From NCBI RefSeq assembly GCF_002915175.1, contig NZ_NXEJ01000008.1:593096-657095 (forward strand): a stretch of DNA of 64,000 nt, in the 5' to 3' direction. Shown here piece after piece: positions 63,149-64,000 of this stretch; position 1 is the first letter of the stretch, and each line of letters opens with the position of its first letter. The notes beneath the pieces are model-generated. The model was not told the origin of the DNA. It saw nothing but the letters and a program-made list of their open reading frames with translations, and did no database searches. Both the position numbers and the translations under genes were made by a program. This stretch comes from Agrobacterium rosae. GTDB lineage: Bacteria > Pseudomonadota > Alphaproteobacteria > Rhizobiales > Rhizobiaceae.

Positions 63149-63320
63149 ATTCTCGCCTCCCAAATCGGAATGACAGTCGTATATGGGATGATGCCCGAGG
63201 AGCTATTTCACACGTTTGTGAACAGCCTTCTGCCGAGCGGATAAAGGTGGTCAGAAAGGTGGATCGAAAAGCAATAGCTCCACTTAGCCTGTTGAATTCT
63301 CAGTATTTTGACTGAAATTT

Positions 63321-63405
63321 TGGTGCCCCTTGCCGGAATCGAACCAGCACTCCTCGCGGAACCTGATTTTGAGTCAGGCGCGTCTACCAATTCCGCCAAA
63401 GGGGC
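63321..63405 (-). tRNA. tRNA-Leu (anticodon CAA)
   Basis: An 85-base tRNA with a 7-bp acceptor stem (GCCCCTT/AAGGGGC), discriminator A and encoded CCA. The D-loop reads GGAATTGGTAGACGC, the anticodon arm CCTGA-CTCAAAA-TCAGG gives anticodon CAA (decodes UUG), followed by a long class II variable arm and the T-arm GGTTCGATTCC. The long variable arm is diagnostic of leucine/serine tRNAs. Confidence 0.95.
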
Positions 63406-63438
63406 AACTTTGGAATCTCATTCCTTGGTATGCGGCGG

Positions 63439-63466
63439 ACTATACGAACCGACCATATAACGTCAA
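63439..63466 (-). promoter_or_regulatory. Sigma-70-type promoter for tRNA-Leu
   Basis: On the minus strand, TTGACG (63461-63466) and TATAGT (63439-63444) are separated by 16 bases and end 33 bases before the tRNA 5' end. The close match to both consensus boxes makes a strong housekeeping promoter. Confidence 0.75.
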
Positions 63467-63658
63467 TAGATATTTGCGAAAATCGCGATTTCACGAAACT
63501 TTGCTCAGAGCTGGCACCACCACACCGAACGAAGGATTTGCAAGCCGGATAAGACTGGATTAGAGGCATTGAGCAGCATATTTGAAAGAGCCGCATCCCG
63601 CCCGTTTTACACCTGATCAGGTGCTTTAGAATTTTCCGTCGAAAGTGAAAGACAGACC

Positions 63659-64000
63659 ATGGCAAGTGCAACCTCCGCAGAAAAGACCCGTAGCATGGCG
63701 GCTATCGTCGTCACGGTGGGAATGATCTTTACCGTTGGCTCGGCGCTCGCTTTTCAGCATATTGGCGGTTACACACCTTGCGCATTGTGCCTTCTTCAGC
63801 GCGATCCCTATTATTACGCCATACCCGTTGGCATTTTGGCGATTGCTGCAAGCCTGTTCCAACTGCCCGTCTGGTTGACGCGAACGGCCCTTGTTATCAT
63901 TGGCATTGCCATGCTGATTGGTGCCGGTCTCGGTGTCTATCACTCCGGCGTGGAATGGGGCTTTTGGGCTGGCCCGACGAGCTGCGCCACCAGTGCCCCA
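63659..64000 (+). CDS. dsbB: Disulfide bond formation protein DsbB (C-terminus cut by window edge)
   Basis: DsbB reoxidises the periplasmic disulfide donor DsbA and passes electrons to quinone. The ATG at 63659 opens a frame that runs 114 codons to the window end. It has TM1 (MAAIVVTVGMIFTVGSALA), the first periplasmic cysteine pair in YTPCALCLLQRDPYYYA, further helices, and VYHSGVEWGFWAGPTSC with the first Cys of the second pair. The CxxC is CALC, as in many rhizobial DsbB/DsbI proteins. The remainder, probably some 50-60 residues, is outside the window. Confidence 0.93.
   Translation, partial: MASATSAEKTRSMAAIVVTVGMIFTVGSALAFQHIGGYTPCALCLLQRDPYYYAIPVGILAIAASLFQLPVWLTRTALVIIGIAMLIGAGLGVYHSGVEWGFWAGPTSCATSAP

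Noticed and set aside
1..64000. CRISPR arrays, IS elements, rRNA operons and phage modules
   Set aside because: No regularly spaced repeats, transposase, rRNA or phage structural genes were seen anywhere in the window.

Overview
The window looks like chromosomal DNA of an alphaproteobacterium in the Rhizobiaceae (Agrobacterium/Rhizobium type). This rests on the aerobic-type cobaltochelatase pair cobS/cobT, the DnaJ-like/bolA/aroB/aroK/xerD/accA block, the HutF/HutG version of histidine degradation with a HutC repressor, a long methyl-accepting chemotaxis protein ending in WEEF, and moderately high GC. No phage, plasmid, IS element or CRISPR array was recognised. All assignments come from reading the translations; no database search was run.

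Region 1 (1-8154) is conserved housekeeping: cobT (cut by the left edge), cobS, a DnaJ-domain protein, bolA, the shikimate pair aroK-aroB, a 49-residue membrane peptide, xerD and accA, closed by a good terminator. Region 2 (8308-14682) holds a tightly packed three-gene signalling module (CHASE3 histidine kinase, single-domain response regulator, REC-HWE/HisKA_2 kinase), two L,D-transpeptidase-like lipoproteins, an SDR dehydrogenase and a 3-methyladenine DNA glycosylase.

Region 3 (14865-24714) is an amine or amino-alcohol utilisation locus. It has an omega-aminotransferase; a divergent pair made of an APH-type small-molecule kinase and a class III PLP enzyme, resembling the hydroxylysine-kinase/phospholyase pair of animals; a GntR/FCD regulator; an SDR; and a PotFGHI-like ABC importer. 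Two near-identical 15-bp sequences lie in front of the regulator and in front of the SDR-ABC operon and are good candidates for the operator.

Region 4 (25245-39306) is a Wzx/Wzy-type surface polysaccharide cluster on alternating strands: two GT4 transferases, an acyltransferase, a methyltransferase, a polysaccharide deacetylase, an O-antigen-ligase/Wzy protein, a Wzz/GumC-like chain-length protein, a flippase, a tandem GNAT-like protein, a secreted GH-like protein and a GT2 transferase. No initiating phosphoglycosyltransferase, no outer-membrane export protein and no BY-kinase domain are present. A Prc-type protease and a GT14-type transferase with a 30-codon leader ORF follow.

Region 5 (43523-49657) is a second catabolic locus: an IlvD/Edd dehydratase, an RraA-like aldolase candidate, an SsuABC/TauABC-type importer and a GntR regulator. 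Region 6 (49766-57872) is a complete histidine utilisation cluster (hutD-U-G-H-I divergent from hutF-hutC) able to convert histidine to glutamate, formate and ammonia. Region 7 (58393-64000) has a chemoreceptor, then a gene-poor stretch of small, partial and broken genes (including a frameshifted PDDEXK-like gene) ending at tRNA-Leu(CAA), and finally the start of dsbB, cut by the right edge.
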